The notes under the pieces: model-generated
Database searches by the model: none
What the model was told of the DNA's origin: nothing
What the model saw: the letters and a program-made list of their open reading frames with translations, nothing else
Program-made: the position numbers and the translations under genes
NCBI GenBank assembly: GCA_037178625.1
Contig: CM074128.1
Location: 186,001-250,000 of the forward strand
DNA length: 64,000 bases
Direction of reading: 5' to 3'
Source: Skeletonema tropicum
Taxonomy: Eukaryota > Bacillariophyta > Thalassiosirophyceae > Thalassiosirales > Thalassiosiraceae
Shown here: positions 10,380 to 20,706 of the stretch, one piece after another
Layout of the letters: each line of letters begins with the position of its first letter
Position numbering within the stretch: the stretch's first letter is position 1

Positions 10380-12764
10380 AGTGTGTTTGATGTGATAGTA
10401 TGATGTGATAAATGCTTCCTGTCCCGGAGAAGAGAAGAGACAGTGCAGCTTGGCGCAATTGTCTGATGGAGAAGGAAGAGAAGTTCCTCTCCATTTTACA
10501 CGAACTCTCTCACGCACGTTGTGTTTTAGAGAAAACCCTCTCTTCCTCGACTTTTGCAAAGTAGCATGCTTAGCTTTGCACTGCTTGACAACTATTCTTG
10601 ACGGACAAGGCTACGCATTGGTTATATACTCTCACCTGAATGTTATCACTAATTATCTGGCCCTCTCGGACGACAATACAATATGCATTTTTCGACTTTT
10701 CCATCACAGAGGTAATAATATAACACAAATTTTAAAGTAGGTGTAGACGTAGATACAAGGCGATCCTCTTTCACTGATTATTGGTTCACTCATCATACTA
10801 TCATAATCATCAACACTATACCGGCCAAGTCGGATCAGTAGCTGTGGGAGAAGATTGCTTCTTAGAAGACGACAATTACTAATCCAGCGCTATCAAATAT
10901 TTTTGTAGCTGATGAAGCGGGAGACCAAGTCAAGGGCACAACTAAGCAGTCTTCTATTGGGAAATCAAGAACAGCATGACTAAAGAGTGCTTAGCTTTCA
11001 GTTTGCATGCACATGCATATCCATAAGGAGTAACTTCCCTCTCTGTGACCTGGAAGTGCAAGAACTTCCCTGTCGCTCACAGGGAAGTTTGCGCCTAAAC
11101 TATGCAGCCGTATTACACCCAATCCAAGGGCATAGCCACGTCGAGTAGGGTCTACTGAGCAAGCGGTGGAATACAAGTATCAACACACGATGAGAGGAGT
11201 GAAGTTAGTAGCGGGGGAAGAGGATCCATTCGAAAAGTATATGCATTCTATGTTGAAGGAAGGAAGCAATGATGACGAGTCCCATGACTCTGAGGAGTCC
11301 GATCACTCCTCAATCCGAGTTTGATGATATTTACAAGCGTAGTTTGGTGGCTCCTCCGAAAGCTTTCTTTTACATCATCCACAGTTGACTCGCTATTTAG
11401 AGCAGTACCGTCCATTACAGTTGAGCACCCAATGAGGAAGCATTTTGAGATGGTGTTCGAACTGGTCAATTTATTGCACCTTTTACCTGATTTAGGTGGT
11501 ACCGACAGCAAAACTGATGATGCTATGGACGAAACAATGGACTCAAAAGATGGCTCTTCTATACCACTACCATTACAAGTATCTGATGAATCTAAGACTC
11601 TATTTGGCACACACCTTAGTGCATTGGGATTGTAGCCAAGCAATAGAAGTGACGACGGGATGACGACGACGAAGAGGAAGTAATGCGTATCAGGGGAGGA
11701 AATGAGAGTGATTCCGATAGTAGTATTAGTGACGATAGCAGTGATTCCGACAGTAGCAGTGAGTCCGAATCGGACAGTTACTCATCTCTTGAGGAAGAAA
11801 ATATGAATTCAGAGGATTATGACTATGTGGTTGCCTGCAGATGTAGTTTCTGAGGAGGAGAAGCTGAAGATGGATCTACTCAAAAAATTTCCTCGTAGGT
11901 TTACCCTCCGAGAACCAGTCTTGAAGGATCGCAAGCTCTAACAGATGAGGACGGCGAGCCCTGTCATGAAGATAGTATGGTGAGTACACATGCAATCACA
12001 TAGCCCGCTTGGAATGTTGGAAGGCATGCTGCCACGAGAACACAGTTGAAATCCAGGCAGCAGTCATACAACAAAAGGAGAAAGCCGAGAGGGATCGTAA
12101 ACGCAGATAGGAGGAGCAGCGGCAACAACAGCAGAGCAGCAGTAAACGTTCTCGTCGTAACAGCACTGGAAGACCTGCTAAACCCAGTGTATTCCGCTAG
12201 TATACAGTCATAATTATGAGGAGACAATTCATTCGATACCTAAATTAATCAAGATATTCATTGTTGCATTTGCCTGTGTGTTTGCGTCCTGTTTTGGGCA
12301 GACAATGCCGTCGTAGTAGTCTCTAAGATCGAATCTTGCATTTTTTCATTTTGTCGTAGGTCGACAAAAAAATGAAAATGATGTTGCTTGGGCTAGAATT
12401 GGCCGATTGCTACGATTCAAAGTGCTCACACATCCTAGTATAACCTATTAGAGGTGTCGGGAGCATTGGTTACGCCCTACGGGGCTCGTTCTTGATGAAG
12501 CACAAACCTCCCGGTCCCTCACGGGGATGTTCGTGATTTTCGCGCCAAAATTCTCCTCATGGATATTTAGGTGCATCTACACAAGAAACCTTTGAGTTAC
12601 TGTACTCCAAGAGATTCGTTGTTAAGAAAAACTTCTTCCATTTTACTAATACATTAAGACACATGTTCTCTTGTTTCATCCTAAACAACATCATTTACGG
12701 TTTTCTAAAGCTGCATACGAGCGAGGCGATGCAGAAATTAAATGCACATCATATATATCATACC
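10380..12764. other. Gene-poor stretch with decayed coding-like sequence
   Basis: No intact gene is visible. Between ~11190 and 12230 the plus strand has short, mutually shifted acidic frames (for example LKEGSNDDESHDSEESDHSS and SDSDSSISDDSSDSDSS), suggesting an old protein-coding sequence broken by many shifts. A 14-bp inverted repeat with three extra A in one arm lies near 12335-12375. Related hairpin repeats flank the remnant at ~11063 and ~12510. Confidence 0.35.
11063..11089. repeat. Perfect 11-bp hairpin
   Basis: AACTTCCCTGT, five bases, then ACAGGGAAGTT. A diverged relative with the same layout (CCTCCCGGTCCCTCACGGGG) lies at ~12505-12535, so this is probably a dispersed repeat rather than a terminator. 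Confidence 0.55.
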
Positions 12765-15746
12765 TCAGTCATCATCATTCAAAAATTTTCGCCACGAAAA
12801 TGGTTCGTATGTGTCACTCGTTGAATTCGTCGAGTAAGTGTTGACCGTAGATTCTTCAGCCCCAGATATCATCGACAAGCTCTCATTATCTTGACCATTG
12901 TTGAAATAACCACCTGTCAAGACCGTGAAAATATCTCTGTTGTTATCATTGTCGATCGTAGAAGCTAGAGTAGACGTGTCATCACGATTTTGGTTGTTCT
13001 GAAACAACCTACCTCGCAAAGTCATTAACAAGTCTTTCTTGCTAATCGTTGATCCCGACGAGGTAGTGTAGACCGAAGAACCTTCAGTATCTGTCATGCT
13101 ATCATGATCACCGTTGTTGTTGAAAAACCTACTTTTCAATGCCGTTAACATGTCCATTTTCTCTGAACTATCGACCGTAGACGCAGTATAGAGAGTAGAC
13201 GTTTCTGACGAGGTGCCACTCATCGATAAAGTGTCTTCAATGTCCACCCGCAACACTTTCGGCCTGAAAGGTTTCTTGTCAGTCGATACCTTCTCTGCAG
13301 CTCCAACTTGTGCAATTTCGCTCTTCTTCAACTCTTTTTGATCAGCTTTGAGTTGCTGTTGTTGTACTCGATCTAATTCAATTTTTGCTGCCTTCTTGGC
13401 TTCCTTAGCCTCAATCTGGTTTTGATTCAGCGCTGCAGCTGCAGCTGCGGCCACTGCAGCTTTTTCTTTTGCTACCTCCTCCTGTGCTGCTTTCTTAGCT
13501 AACTTCACTTCAGACTGTTTCCGCTTACGAACTGCAATTGCCGCTGCCTTCTTGGCTTCTTCTTCCTTTGCAATTTTCTCAGCTTGTTCGGCTTTGATCT
13601 GTGCCTGCTTCCGAGCTGCTTCTCTCTCCTGTGCTGCTTTCTTGGATTTCTCAGCCTCAATCTGCTTCTTCTTACGAGCAGCTTCTGCTGCCAACTTCTT
13701 CTTGACTTCCTTCTCCTGCGCTGCTTTCTTGGCTTGTGCAGCTTCAACCTGCGCCTGCTTGAGAGCTGCTATTGCGGCTGCCGTCTTAGCTTGTTCCTCC
13801 TGCGCTGCCTTCTTGGCTTCCTCAGCCTCAACCTGCGCCTGCTTACGAGCTGAGATTGCCGCGTTCATCTTTGCTTCTTCTTCTTGCGCCTTCTTTTTAG
13901 CTTGCTCAGCTTCAATCTGCGCCTGCTTACGAGCTGAGATTGCCGCGTTCATCTTGGCTTCCTCCTCTCGTGCTGCTTTTTTGGCTCGCTCAGCTTCAAC
14001 CTGCGCCTGCTTAAGAGCTGCAATTGCCGCTGCCATCTTGGCTTGTTCCTCCTGCACTGCTTTCTTGGCTTCCTCAGACTCATTCTGAGCCTGCATCCGA
14101 GCTACCGCTACTTTCTCCTTGGCTTCCTCCTGCGCTGCCTTCATGATTTGCTCAGCTTCAATCTGCGCCTGCTTCCGAGCGGCTTCCGCTGCTGCCTTCC
14201 TCTTTGCTTCTTCCTCCTGCGCTCTCTTCTTGGCTTGCTCAGCCTCAATCTGCGCCTGCTTCCGAGCTGCTTCTGCTGCTGCCTTCCTCTTTGCTTCTTC
14301 CTCCTGCGCTCTCTTCTTGGCTTGCTCAGCTTCAATCTGCGCCTTTCTACGAGCTGCTTCTGCCGCCTTCCTCTTTGCTTCTTCCTCCTGCGCTCTCTTC
14401 TTGGCTTGCTCAGCTTCAATCTGCGCCTGTTTACGAGCTGCTTCTTCTGCCGCCTTTTTCTTTGCTTCTTCCTCCTGCGCTCTCTTCTTGGCTTGCTCAG
14501 CTTCAATCTGCGCCTTTCTACGAGCTGCTTCTTCTGCCGCCTGCTTACGAGCTGCTTCTTCCTCTTCCGCTCTCTTCTTGGCTTGCTCAGCTTCAATCTG
14601 CGCCTGTTTACGAGCTGCTTCTTCTGCCGCCTTCTTCTTTGCTTCTTCCTCTTCCGCTCTCTTCTTGGCTTGCTCAGCTTCAATCTGCGCCTGTTTACGA
14701 GCTGCTTCTTCTGCCGCCTGCTTACGAGCTGCTTCTTCCTCTTCCGCTCTCTTCTTGGCTTGCTCAGCTTCAATCTGCGCCTTTCTACGAGCTGCCTCTG
14801 CCTTCCTCTTGGCTTCCTTCTCCTGTGCTAATATCTTGGCTTGCTCAATTTTAAACTCCGCCAGCTTCCAGGCTGCTTCTGCTACCGCCTTCCTCTTTGC
14901 TTCCTTCTCCTGCGCTTCTTTCCTGGCTTGCTCAGCTTTAAGCTCCGCCAGCTTCCGGGCTGCTTCTGCCTTCTTCTTCTTCTTGGCTTCTTCCTCCTCC
15001 GCTCTCTTCTTAGCTTGCTTAGCTTCCATCTCCGCATGCTTCCGAGCTGCATCTGCTGCCGCCATTTTGGCTTCCATCTCCATTGCTGCATCCTGGGCTT
15101 CAATCTCCGCCTGCTTACGAGCTAATTCAGCTGCCGCCTTCTTGGCCTGTGCCTGCCTCCAAGCTGCATATTCAGCCGCCTTCTTTGGATCCTTCTTCGT
15201 ATCCTTCTTTACTTCACTTCTCTGCGTATTCTTCTTGTTCTGGGCAGCCTTCATCTGGGGTTGTGCACCTTGGCTCTCATATGCCCATTTACGGAGTTTT
15301 TCTCTCCGAGCAGCTGCCTTCCTGGCATCTTCTTCCTGTCCTGATTTCTTAGCTGCTGTCTTCCTAGTCCTGCTCGTCTCAGCTGCTTTAGTCACTGGTG
15401 CAGAAGCCTGTGATGACTTTTGGCTAGGAGACGAAGCCGTGCTCTTTTGTTTCTTCAATTCCTCTAGACTCTCCACTTCAAAACCATCCATACATACTCC
15501 ATTTGTTGCAACTTCGTACACGCGCATACCAGTGTCAGCTAGCTTACCCAGATAGTACGTCGCATAATCTTCTTCCACCTCTCGTCTAGATTCTTCCGTC
15601 ACCGAAAGACTCTGTTCATCTCTAAATTCCTCTTTGACGACATCTTTGACTACATCATGTTTGTCAGTGACCTCGACGGCTTTCTTCTCGACAGTATTAC
15701 TAGCGCTCTTGAGGGAGCGACTGCGGAATATATTGAACTTGACCAT
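12765..15746 (-). CDS. Giant Ala/Lys/Glu/Gln coiled-coil protein of the local RS-x-KS family (993 aa)
   Basis: The ATG at 15746 is chosen because it gives MVKFNIFRSRSLKSASN, matching the N-termini of the two paralogues; the frame is open 24 codons further upstream without need. Residues ~60-100 hold EEDYATYYLGKLADTGMRVY, shared with the 621-aa paralogue. Residues ~170-790 are an uninterrupted charged coiled coil built from variants of a ~30-39 residue unit (AEQAKKRAEEEEAKKKAAEE, then AARKQAQIE). The tail has three spaced copies of a short motif (MDMLTALKSRFFNNN, DLLMTLRGRLFQNNQ, DIFTVLTGGYFNNGQ), each followed by acidic Ser/Thr-rich sequence. No membrane segment or enzyme motif is seen. The low-complexity helix resembles TolA, caldesmon or trypanosome-type long coils only in composition. 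Confidence 0.85.
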   Translation of the reverse strand: MVKFNIFRSRSLKSASNTVEKKAVEVTDKHDVVKDVVKEEFRDEQSLSVTEESRREVEEDYATYYLGKLADTGMRVYEVATNGVCMDGFEVESLEELKKQKSTASSPSQKSSQASAPVTKAAETSRTRKTAAKKSGQEEDARKAAARREKLRKWAYESQGAQPQMKAAQNKKNTQRSEVKKDTKKDPKKAAEYAAWRQAQAKKAAAELARKQAEIEAQDAAMEMEAKMAAADAARKHAEMEAKQAKKRAEEEEAKKKKKAEAARKLAELKAEQARKEAQEKEAKRKAVAEAAWKLAEFKIEQAKILAQEKEAKRKAEAARRKAQIEAEQAKKRAEEEEAARKQAAEEAARKQAQIEAEQAKKRAEEEEAKKKAAEEAARKQAQIEAEQAKKRAEEEEAARKQAAEEAARRKAQIEAEQAKKRAQEEEAKKKAAEEAARKQAQIEAEQAKKRAQEEEAKRKAAEAARRKAQIEAEQAKKRAQEEEAKRKAAAEAARKQAQIEAEQAKKRAQEEEAKRKAAAEAARKQAQIEAEQIMKAAQEEAKEKVAVARMQAQNESEEAKKAVQEEQAKMAAAIAALKQAQVEAERAKKAAREEEAKMNAAISARKQAQIEAEQAKKKAQEEEAKMNAAISARKQAQVEAEEAKKAAQEEQAKTAAAIAALKQAQVEAAQAKKAAQEKEVKKKLAAEAARKKKQIEAEKSKKAAQEREAARKQAQIKAEQAEKIAKEEEAKKAAAIAVRKRKQSEVKLAKKAAQEEVAKEKAAVAAAAAAALNQNQIEAKEAKKAAKIELDRVQQQQLKADQKELKKSEIAQVGAAEKVSTDKKPFRPKVLRVDIEDTLSMSGTSSETSTLYTASTVDSSEKMDMLTALKSRFFNNNGDHDSMTDTEGSSVYTTSSGSTISKKDLLMTLRGRLFQNNQNRDDTSTLASTIDNDNNRDIFTVLTGGYFNNGQDNESLSMISGAEESTVNTYSTNSTSDTYEPFSWRKFLNDDD

Positions 15747-16708
15747 TGTTGATCTTATATCATATGTTATTCTGGTTGGACGCGGTAAGTTATTCGAAAT
15801 GCATCTGGCATTGTACAATACACGGACATGGGCTTTGTTGCGCTTGTGCTGGGACTGGGAGGTGCTCTAAGCGTTCAGAGGAGAGGAGGAGTGAAATGCG
15901 AGCGAACGCATGTTCGCGCATCATCTCTGTCGCATCCTCGAGAAATATTGTAACTGAAGGATTCGACAGAGGAAAAGCGCTCACAAAATTTGTCCTCTTT
16001 TGCCCGTTCATACGAAAACTCACATTCGTCTCTCTGCAGATGTTGCCAATAATATTCATCTCCTCTCAACGCCATAAACCTGGAATTGCGCATGATAAAC
16101 TATCTTTGACAGACTCTCATAAACGTTCATTTTATCACGAACGTGTAATGTCCATACGCATATTGAAGACTTGCTGGGCCTTTCTCCAGTCTTCGGTATT
16201 CAAGATTCGACAAAAAGTTGGGTAAATTGTAGGTAGTGTGTTTGTAGACAAACTCTTCCTCAGGAGCCCACTCTAATCATCCCTTCTGTGTAATGAGTAT
16301 AGCACAGGACTTATCAGTTGTGTAAGAGAAATTTTAAAGTACGCCTGGATTGCGGGTCCTCTAGCACAGAGTTGCGTACGAAGGCTACGTAACTCTGGCT
16401 ACCACTGTCTTCTTGTGTGTGTGGACAAGACATTAATGACATGCATTGGCATGATGCCCTTTACATGCTATCTCCTTGCTTTGAACTTGCCAAATGAGCT
16501 GTAAAGTAATAGCAGAAATATCAAGAGCTGTAGGTAACTACACCTACTCATGTCATAATACTGTAAATCTGTTTCCTACTTTGTAATATTCACGCTTTTC
16601 CAATGATACTATACGTACAAGAAACCCCAAGAGATTGTTGGACAAACACTTTTATAATTTATACATATAGACACATATTATATTCATATTCACTCTTGTT
16701 TCATTCGT
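15747..16708. other. Intergenic, no gene seen
   Basis: This lies between two minus-strand genes. Only short shadow frames occur; the side next to 15746 should contain the promoter of the 993-aa gene. Confidence 0.5.
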
Positions 16709-17626
16709 TCATCGTAATTTGAGAAAAGGCAAAACATTCTTGACTACGATACTCGCTCCACACCTAATTCGCGCCTCTTGCCTCTTACTGACATCGTCCT
16801 CTTGATTACCCTGAAGCCTTGCCTTCCAAAGAGCAAGTTCAAGTATCGTCATTGCTTCTCTTGACAACTGATAATGCGCACATTTGTAATACACAAGTCT
16901 ATTGGTGACCGAATCCATCCATTGCCGTATCGCCTTGGTCTTTGCAAACGTGTGAGGAAGATATCGATTGATCCGATTGATATCTTGATACATGTCACAT
17001 CTCCAACAGTCCATGTGTAGATGGGCGATAGTTTTATGTATGTCACTACCCACAAGGTCGACTGTGGAGAGTGCACGGCAGCTATCGAACACAGAGTCCG
17101 CGATCTTGTCATCATAGATCAATGGTGTAGCGACCCTCTTCAAGTTGCACGCCCAGAAGGCATACGCCCCAACCGTTTCAAGCTCTTCAGGGAGCTGCAC
17201 ATGAGTCAATGCGGTACAGTGATTGAACGCACACACCTCAATTGTCCTCGCAGCAGGGATAATGACGCATTTCAAGGAGATGCATCCATAAAATGCACTG
17301 AATTCAATGATTTGCAACTTCTTCCCAAACTGAATATCTTTCAGACGTTTACAGTTGGTAAAGGCACCAACCCCCACAATCTTGACGCCGCGCATTTGAA
17401 TGCCTCTTATCGAAGTACAATTCATGAACGCCTCACGCCCCACAGTTTCCACCCCGTCGTGGAACTTGACATACCGCAAGTTGGGATTGTCGCAAAATGC
17501 GTGCTTGTCGATAGTGTCAACGGATTCGTGTATGATGACATTAATGACGTGCTGTGGCGCCCGGCCGCCCATGTAGATGTAGACATCGCTTCTTCTGTCA
17601 ATTCCGTCTGCTGCCTTTTCCGCCAT
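16709..17626 (-). CDS. BspA-type leucine-rich-repeat protein (305 aa)
   Basis: The start at ATG 17626 (MAEKAADGIDRRSDVYIYMG) is preferred over an 18-codon upstream extension that begins with TTG. Residues ~25-210 contain about six BspA-like (LRR_5) repeats of ~23 residues with the signature aF..C..L..v.f...v..vg..AF: KHAFCDNPNLRYVKFHDGVE, EAFMNCTSIRGIQMRGVKIV, AFTNCKRLKDIQFGKKLQII, AFYGCISLKCVIIPAA, AFNHCTALTHVQLPEELETV. The helical C-terminus (~225-305) ends in a hydrophobic segment (ASIVVKNVLPFLKLR). This LRR class is greatly expanded in diatoms; it probably binds a protein or surface ligand. No signal peptide is visible, so a cytoplasmic location is likely. Confidence 0.85.
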   Translation of the reverse strand: MAEKAADGIDRRSDVYIYMGGRAPQHVINVIIHESVDTIDKHAFCDNPNLRYVKFHDGVETVGREAFMNCTSIRGIQMRGVKIVGVGAFTNCKRLKDIQFGKKLQIIEFSAFYGCISLKCVIIPAARTIEVCAFNHCTALTHVQLPEELETVGAYAFWACNLKRVATPLIYDDKIADSVFDSCRALSTVDLVGSDIHKTIAHLHMDCWRCDMYQDINRINRYLPHTFAKTKAIRQWMDSVTNRLVYYKCAHYQLSREAMTILELALWKARLQGNQEDDVSKRQEARIRCGASIVVKNVLPFLKLR

Positions 17627-18241
17627 GGTGGATGATTGTGGACGGAGTGGCGGTAGGTTGAGTGCAAGAGAGGAGACCAATGTGAAGGTGAATTTCTACA
17701 AGACTGTTGTGCAACACACCATGGACGAATAATAATGAGAGAACCAATGCGAAAAGATGAAACGATGGCCCGAATATTATCGCAACGGAAGGCACCGGAC
17801 CCACTTCACGTCGTGGTTTTGCGAACCATACACAGTAGTGCGATCCATATTCCATTTTTGAGAAAGAACCATGGCGATTTGTTTCTATTTTGTGATGCAC
17901 ATGCAAAAAATGGCGATACAGGGGAAACGAAAACCGAAAAGCAGAAAGCCAAGAATGTGTGAGAATGCCGCCCATGGCGCCCATCCAAAAAATGAGATAG
18001 CGTCTCTCATTTAAGACATCCGTCTCAGTCGCATCTTCAGCAGCCAAGAAATCGCCGATGAAGAGAACACAAGATCACCTTTTTTTACGTTTTTTATCCG
18101 TTTATCGTGCCAAGCCAAGCTCACGACTTTGTTGGCATTGTTCTCGGGAGAATCAACATCATTGCTGAAGTAGTGGTCGAAAACGAACTCTGAATAAAAA
18201 TTCAAATATAACAATAACAATAACAACAAATAACTATAATC
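17627..18241. promoter_or_regulatory. Divergent intergenic region between the BspA-type gene and the UIM-like gene
   Basis: A 615-bp gap separates two divergently transcribed genes and should hold both promoters. Just before the plus-strand ATG lies an A/T-rich leader with ACAATAACAATAACAACAAA at ~18201-18231. No TATA or Inr motif can be asserted. Confidence 0.4.
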
Positions 18242-18856
18242 ATGAGCGAAGAATCAAAGACATCCGACAGCGACTACGTCCACATGGGCGACAACGCCCC
18301 CTCCGTCGCCACCGGCAAAACCGACAGCAACGGCCTCCCAGCCATCGCGGGTCTTGACGACCCAACCCTCAGCCAGGAAGACCGCGACCTCCGCCTCGCC
18401 ATCGCCCTCCAACAGCAAGAAAACGCCGCGGCCTACACCGACCACAAGAAACGCCGTGACGCCGCCCAAGCCGCGGCAGCCAACCGCACCTCCCGATCCA
18501 ACGTGCACTCTCGCCTCGCGCAGGTCCGTCGTAAGGATCATGGGATGCTCACTGTTCCAGATGAGTACACCACTGCCAACGCTTACAAGAAGGGAGATTC
18601 GGAATATGTGAATCCCGATAGTGGTGCCGTGCAGGTCCTTGCGGCGGCGCAGGCGGGGGGAGCTTTGCCCCAGGAGGTGGCGGATTTGAAAATCGCATTG
18701 GATTTGCAAAAGGTGGAGCAGACTGGGGCTGGGACGGCACAGACTATGAGTAAGATTCTTAAGGAGGAAGAGGAGGTGGGTAAGAGTGATGAGTTGAGGA
18801 CTGCGAGGAGTGGAAAGGCTAGTTTTCATCCTACAAGGGCGAAGAATTTCAAGTAG
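18242..18856 (+). CDS. Small acidic protein with two UIM-like motifs (204 aa)
   Basis: The ATG at 18242 opens a single exon. Residues ~44-61 (SQEDRDLRLAIALQQQEN) and ~142-160 (LPQEVADLKIALDLQKVEQ) both look like ubiquitin-interacting motifs: an acidic start, a hydrophobic residue, then Ala followed by an IAL/ALDL helix. The usual Ser of a UIM is Gln in both, so this is a resemblance and not a firm domain call. The middle is Ala/Arg-rich and the C-terminus basic (SGKASFHPTRAKNFK). Codon use is strongly C/G-ended (GCC, CTC, CGC) in the first half, unlike its neighbours, which may mark high expression. The function is unknown. Confidence 0.75.
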   Translation: MSEESKTSDSDYVHMGDNAPSVATGKTDSNGLPAIAGLDDPTLSQEDRDLRLAIALQQQENAAAYTDHKKRRDAAQAAAANRTSRSNVHSRLAQVRRKDHGMLTVPDEYTTANAYKKGDSEYVNPDSGAVQVLAAAQAGGALPQEVADLKIALDLQKVEQTGAGTAQTMSKILKEEEEVGKSDELRTARSGKASFHPTRAKNFK

Positions 18857-19417
18857 ATGCTTTTAGAAAAGAAAGAATTTAATGGGGTTTTGTGTACTTT
18901 TTCTTTTGGTGGAGATACAATACAAGGCTATATGTGAAGGGAATTTAGATAACATGGTAGAATCTTGTGTTTTGGGGTGGGGGGACGATGATGATTCATT
19001 ATTACAGGTTTTTAATCTGTTGTGTTTTGAGGCAGGTGCAATGCAACCAAACAACTAACAGATTTGGTATGCGCACGCAATTATTTGAATATATTATGGA
19101 AAGGTACACTTTTAGGAGTGCGAGCTTAAAAGACACTAACTTTATTTTTAGTGTTCCAAGACATGTTACTGTTTGATTGAACTCACAGTTTCTCATGTGA
19201 AGTGTTGCAGTTACGTTACTCTTTTAGCATCATGTAACTTCTTTACCTTTTTCTTACCAAGGAAATACAATGAACATACGACACCACTTTCAAGCCCACA
19301 GAAAACACAGAAACTTTCCAAAAACGTTGGCTTCACAAGGAAGAGTATAGATAACGAAGTGAAGATCCATTTGCACTTGTAGATTTGAAAGCTTTCCAGC
19401 GATGAAGCAAAAGTTTC
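18857..19417. other. Intergenic up to the LTR element
   Basis: No gene is seen. The 5-bp target-site duplication GTTTC of the LTR element lies at 19413-19417. Confidence 0.5.
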
Positions 19418-19538
19418 TGTTAGATTACACGTACGTAGATACAAGTAGAGTACGGAAATACTCTAATCATTATCTTTTATCTCCTATCTAATCTATCAAT
19501 AGCATCGATTGGAAGTAGGGAGATCGAGGATACTAACA
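19418..19538 (+). repeat. 5' LTR of copy 1
   Basis: 121 bp with TG...CA ends, identical to the 3' LTR and to both LTRs of copy 2. The identity shows very recent insertion. Confidence 0.95.
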
Positions 19539-19566
19539 GGTTATAGAGCCTATACAATCACCAACA

Positions 19567-20643
19567 ATGAAGTTCATTTATGCCATAATTCCATTTGTGA
19601 ATTTGGCAACCAACGAATTTGTTGGCGGCGCAACTCATGCGCTATTAAACAAAATTGTCATTGCCACACCTCCACAAGGTACATGCCATGACAATATTAT
19701 TAACGGAGCAACAACACTACGTGTAGATTCACCAACATTTATCAGTGACACACCTCCTACAAAGCAAACAACATCAATTAGGTACTTACCAGTCGACGAC
19801 GCCGACGATGTGTACGCAGCCCATGATAACATGCTACACAACTTGGATACTCTTATTAACACCTTTGACGACTCTGAGCAATCTACTCAGTATGAACCAT
19901 TTAATTATGAAGACAGTGACGAGTATGAGGAATTAGTAGAAACTCTTCCACAACTCCAACACGACCTGGAAACAGCGGGGAAGATTTTTTTAGCAGCAAC
20001 TCAGCGAAATCATATTGCATTTGAGGTTGAGGACGAATACAATACTGATGAAGAAGAGAGTTCCATGAAGCTTGAACCGAAGGTTGAGGACGAATACAAT
20101 ACTGATGAAGAAGAGAGCTCCATGAAGCTTGAACCGACTGAGGTTACAGCAGCGGATATAGTGCTGAATGATAGCGCGCAGAGGACTCGTATTGGAACTA
20201 ACAAAATTGAAATTGAGCAGTGGAATTGTGTTGAAACTAAGACAACTGAAGTTGAGCAGAGGAAACGTATTGGAACTCAAACAACCGATGTTAAGCAGCG
20301 GAACTGTATTGGAACTAAGACAACCGATGTTGAGCAGAGGAAATGTATTGGACCTAAGATGAACGATGTGGATCAGCAGAATATTATTGGAACTAACTCT
20401 GGAGTGCAGGCAAAACCGTGGTCGTTTATGATTGACGAAGGTTACCTAGTGGCTGATATTCCCGTTACCTTAATGCATTCAGGCGATCAAATGGGTCTGT
20501 ATGGTAGCCAGTGGAATCCTGGGATCGACCGGGGTAACCCAGATGATTCAGTTACAAAAACAACCCTTGATTACCCCAATGATGTTGGAGACAACTTGGT
20601 CACGTCACTCATTGTAAAGTGGACTTCCTTTGTCCTTTATTGA
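19567..20643 (+). CDS. Cargo protein of the LTR retroelement, copy 1 (358 aa)
   Basis: The ATG lies 28 bp after the 5' LTR. The N-terminus is hydrophobic (MKFIYAIIPFVNLATNEFVG), possibly a weak signal or membrane anchor. Residues ~155-200 contain two copies of a 19-residue acidic unit (VEDEYNTDEEESSMKLEPK). Residues ~215-280 hold five units of ~13 residues with the pattern CIGTKTTDVEQRN. The C-terminus (GYLVADIPVTLMHSGDQMGL ... SLIVKWTSFVLY) is not recognised. There is no CCHC knuckle, protease DTG/DSG or RT YxDD motif. The second copy at 44076-45209 keeps the frame open and differs by one 57-bp unit and very few substitutions. It could be a captured host gene, a diverged Gag-like protein, or a protein with its own role; none is proved. 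Confidence 0.8.
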   Translation: MKFIYAIIPFVNLATNEFVGGATHALLNKIVIATPPQGTCHDNIINGATTLRVDSPTFISDTPPTKQTTSIRYLPVDDADDVYAAHDNMLHNLDTLINTFDDSEQSTQYEPFNYEDSDEYEELVETLPQLQHDLETAGKIFLAATQRNHIAFEVEDEYNTDEEESSMKLEPKVEDEYNTDEEESSMKLEPTEVTAADIVLNDSAQRTRIGTNKIEIEQWNCVETKTTEVEQRKRIGTQTTDVKQRNCIGTKTTDVEQRKCIGPKMNDVDQQNIIGTNSGVQAKPWSFMIDEGYLVADIPVTLMHSGDQMGLYGSQWNPGIDRGNPDDSVTKTTLDYPNDVGDNLVTSLIVKWTSFVLY

Positions 20644-20706
20644 AAGGATAGAGATGCTATTTGGTACAATCCGATATCGACTACGTGATATCGAATTGTG
20701 GGGGGG

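Noticed and set aside
14043..15555. Several long plus-strand frames rich in Ser, Cys, Leu and Ala (up to 478 codons)
   Set aside because: They are antisense to the Lys/Ala/Glu coil repeats of the minus-strand gene; composition explains the lack of stops. The same applies to minus-strand frames opposite 25100-26350.
17021..17635. A 204-codon plus-strand frame
   Set aside because: It lies wholly opposite the BspA-type LRR gene, whose repeats are clear; the antisense product has no recognisable feature.
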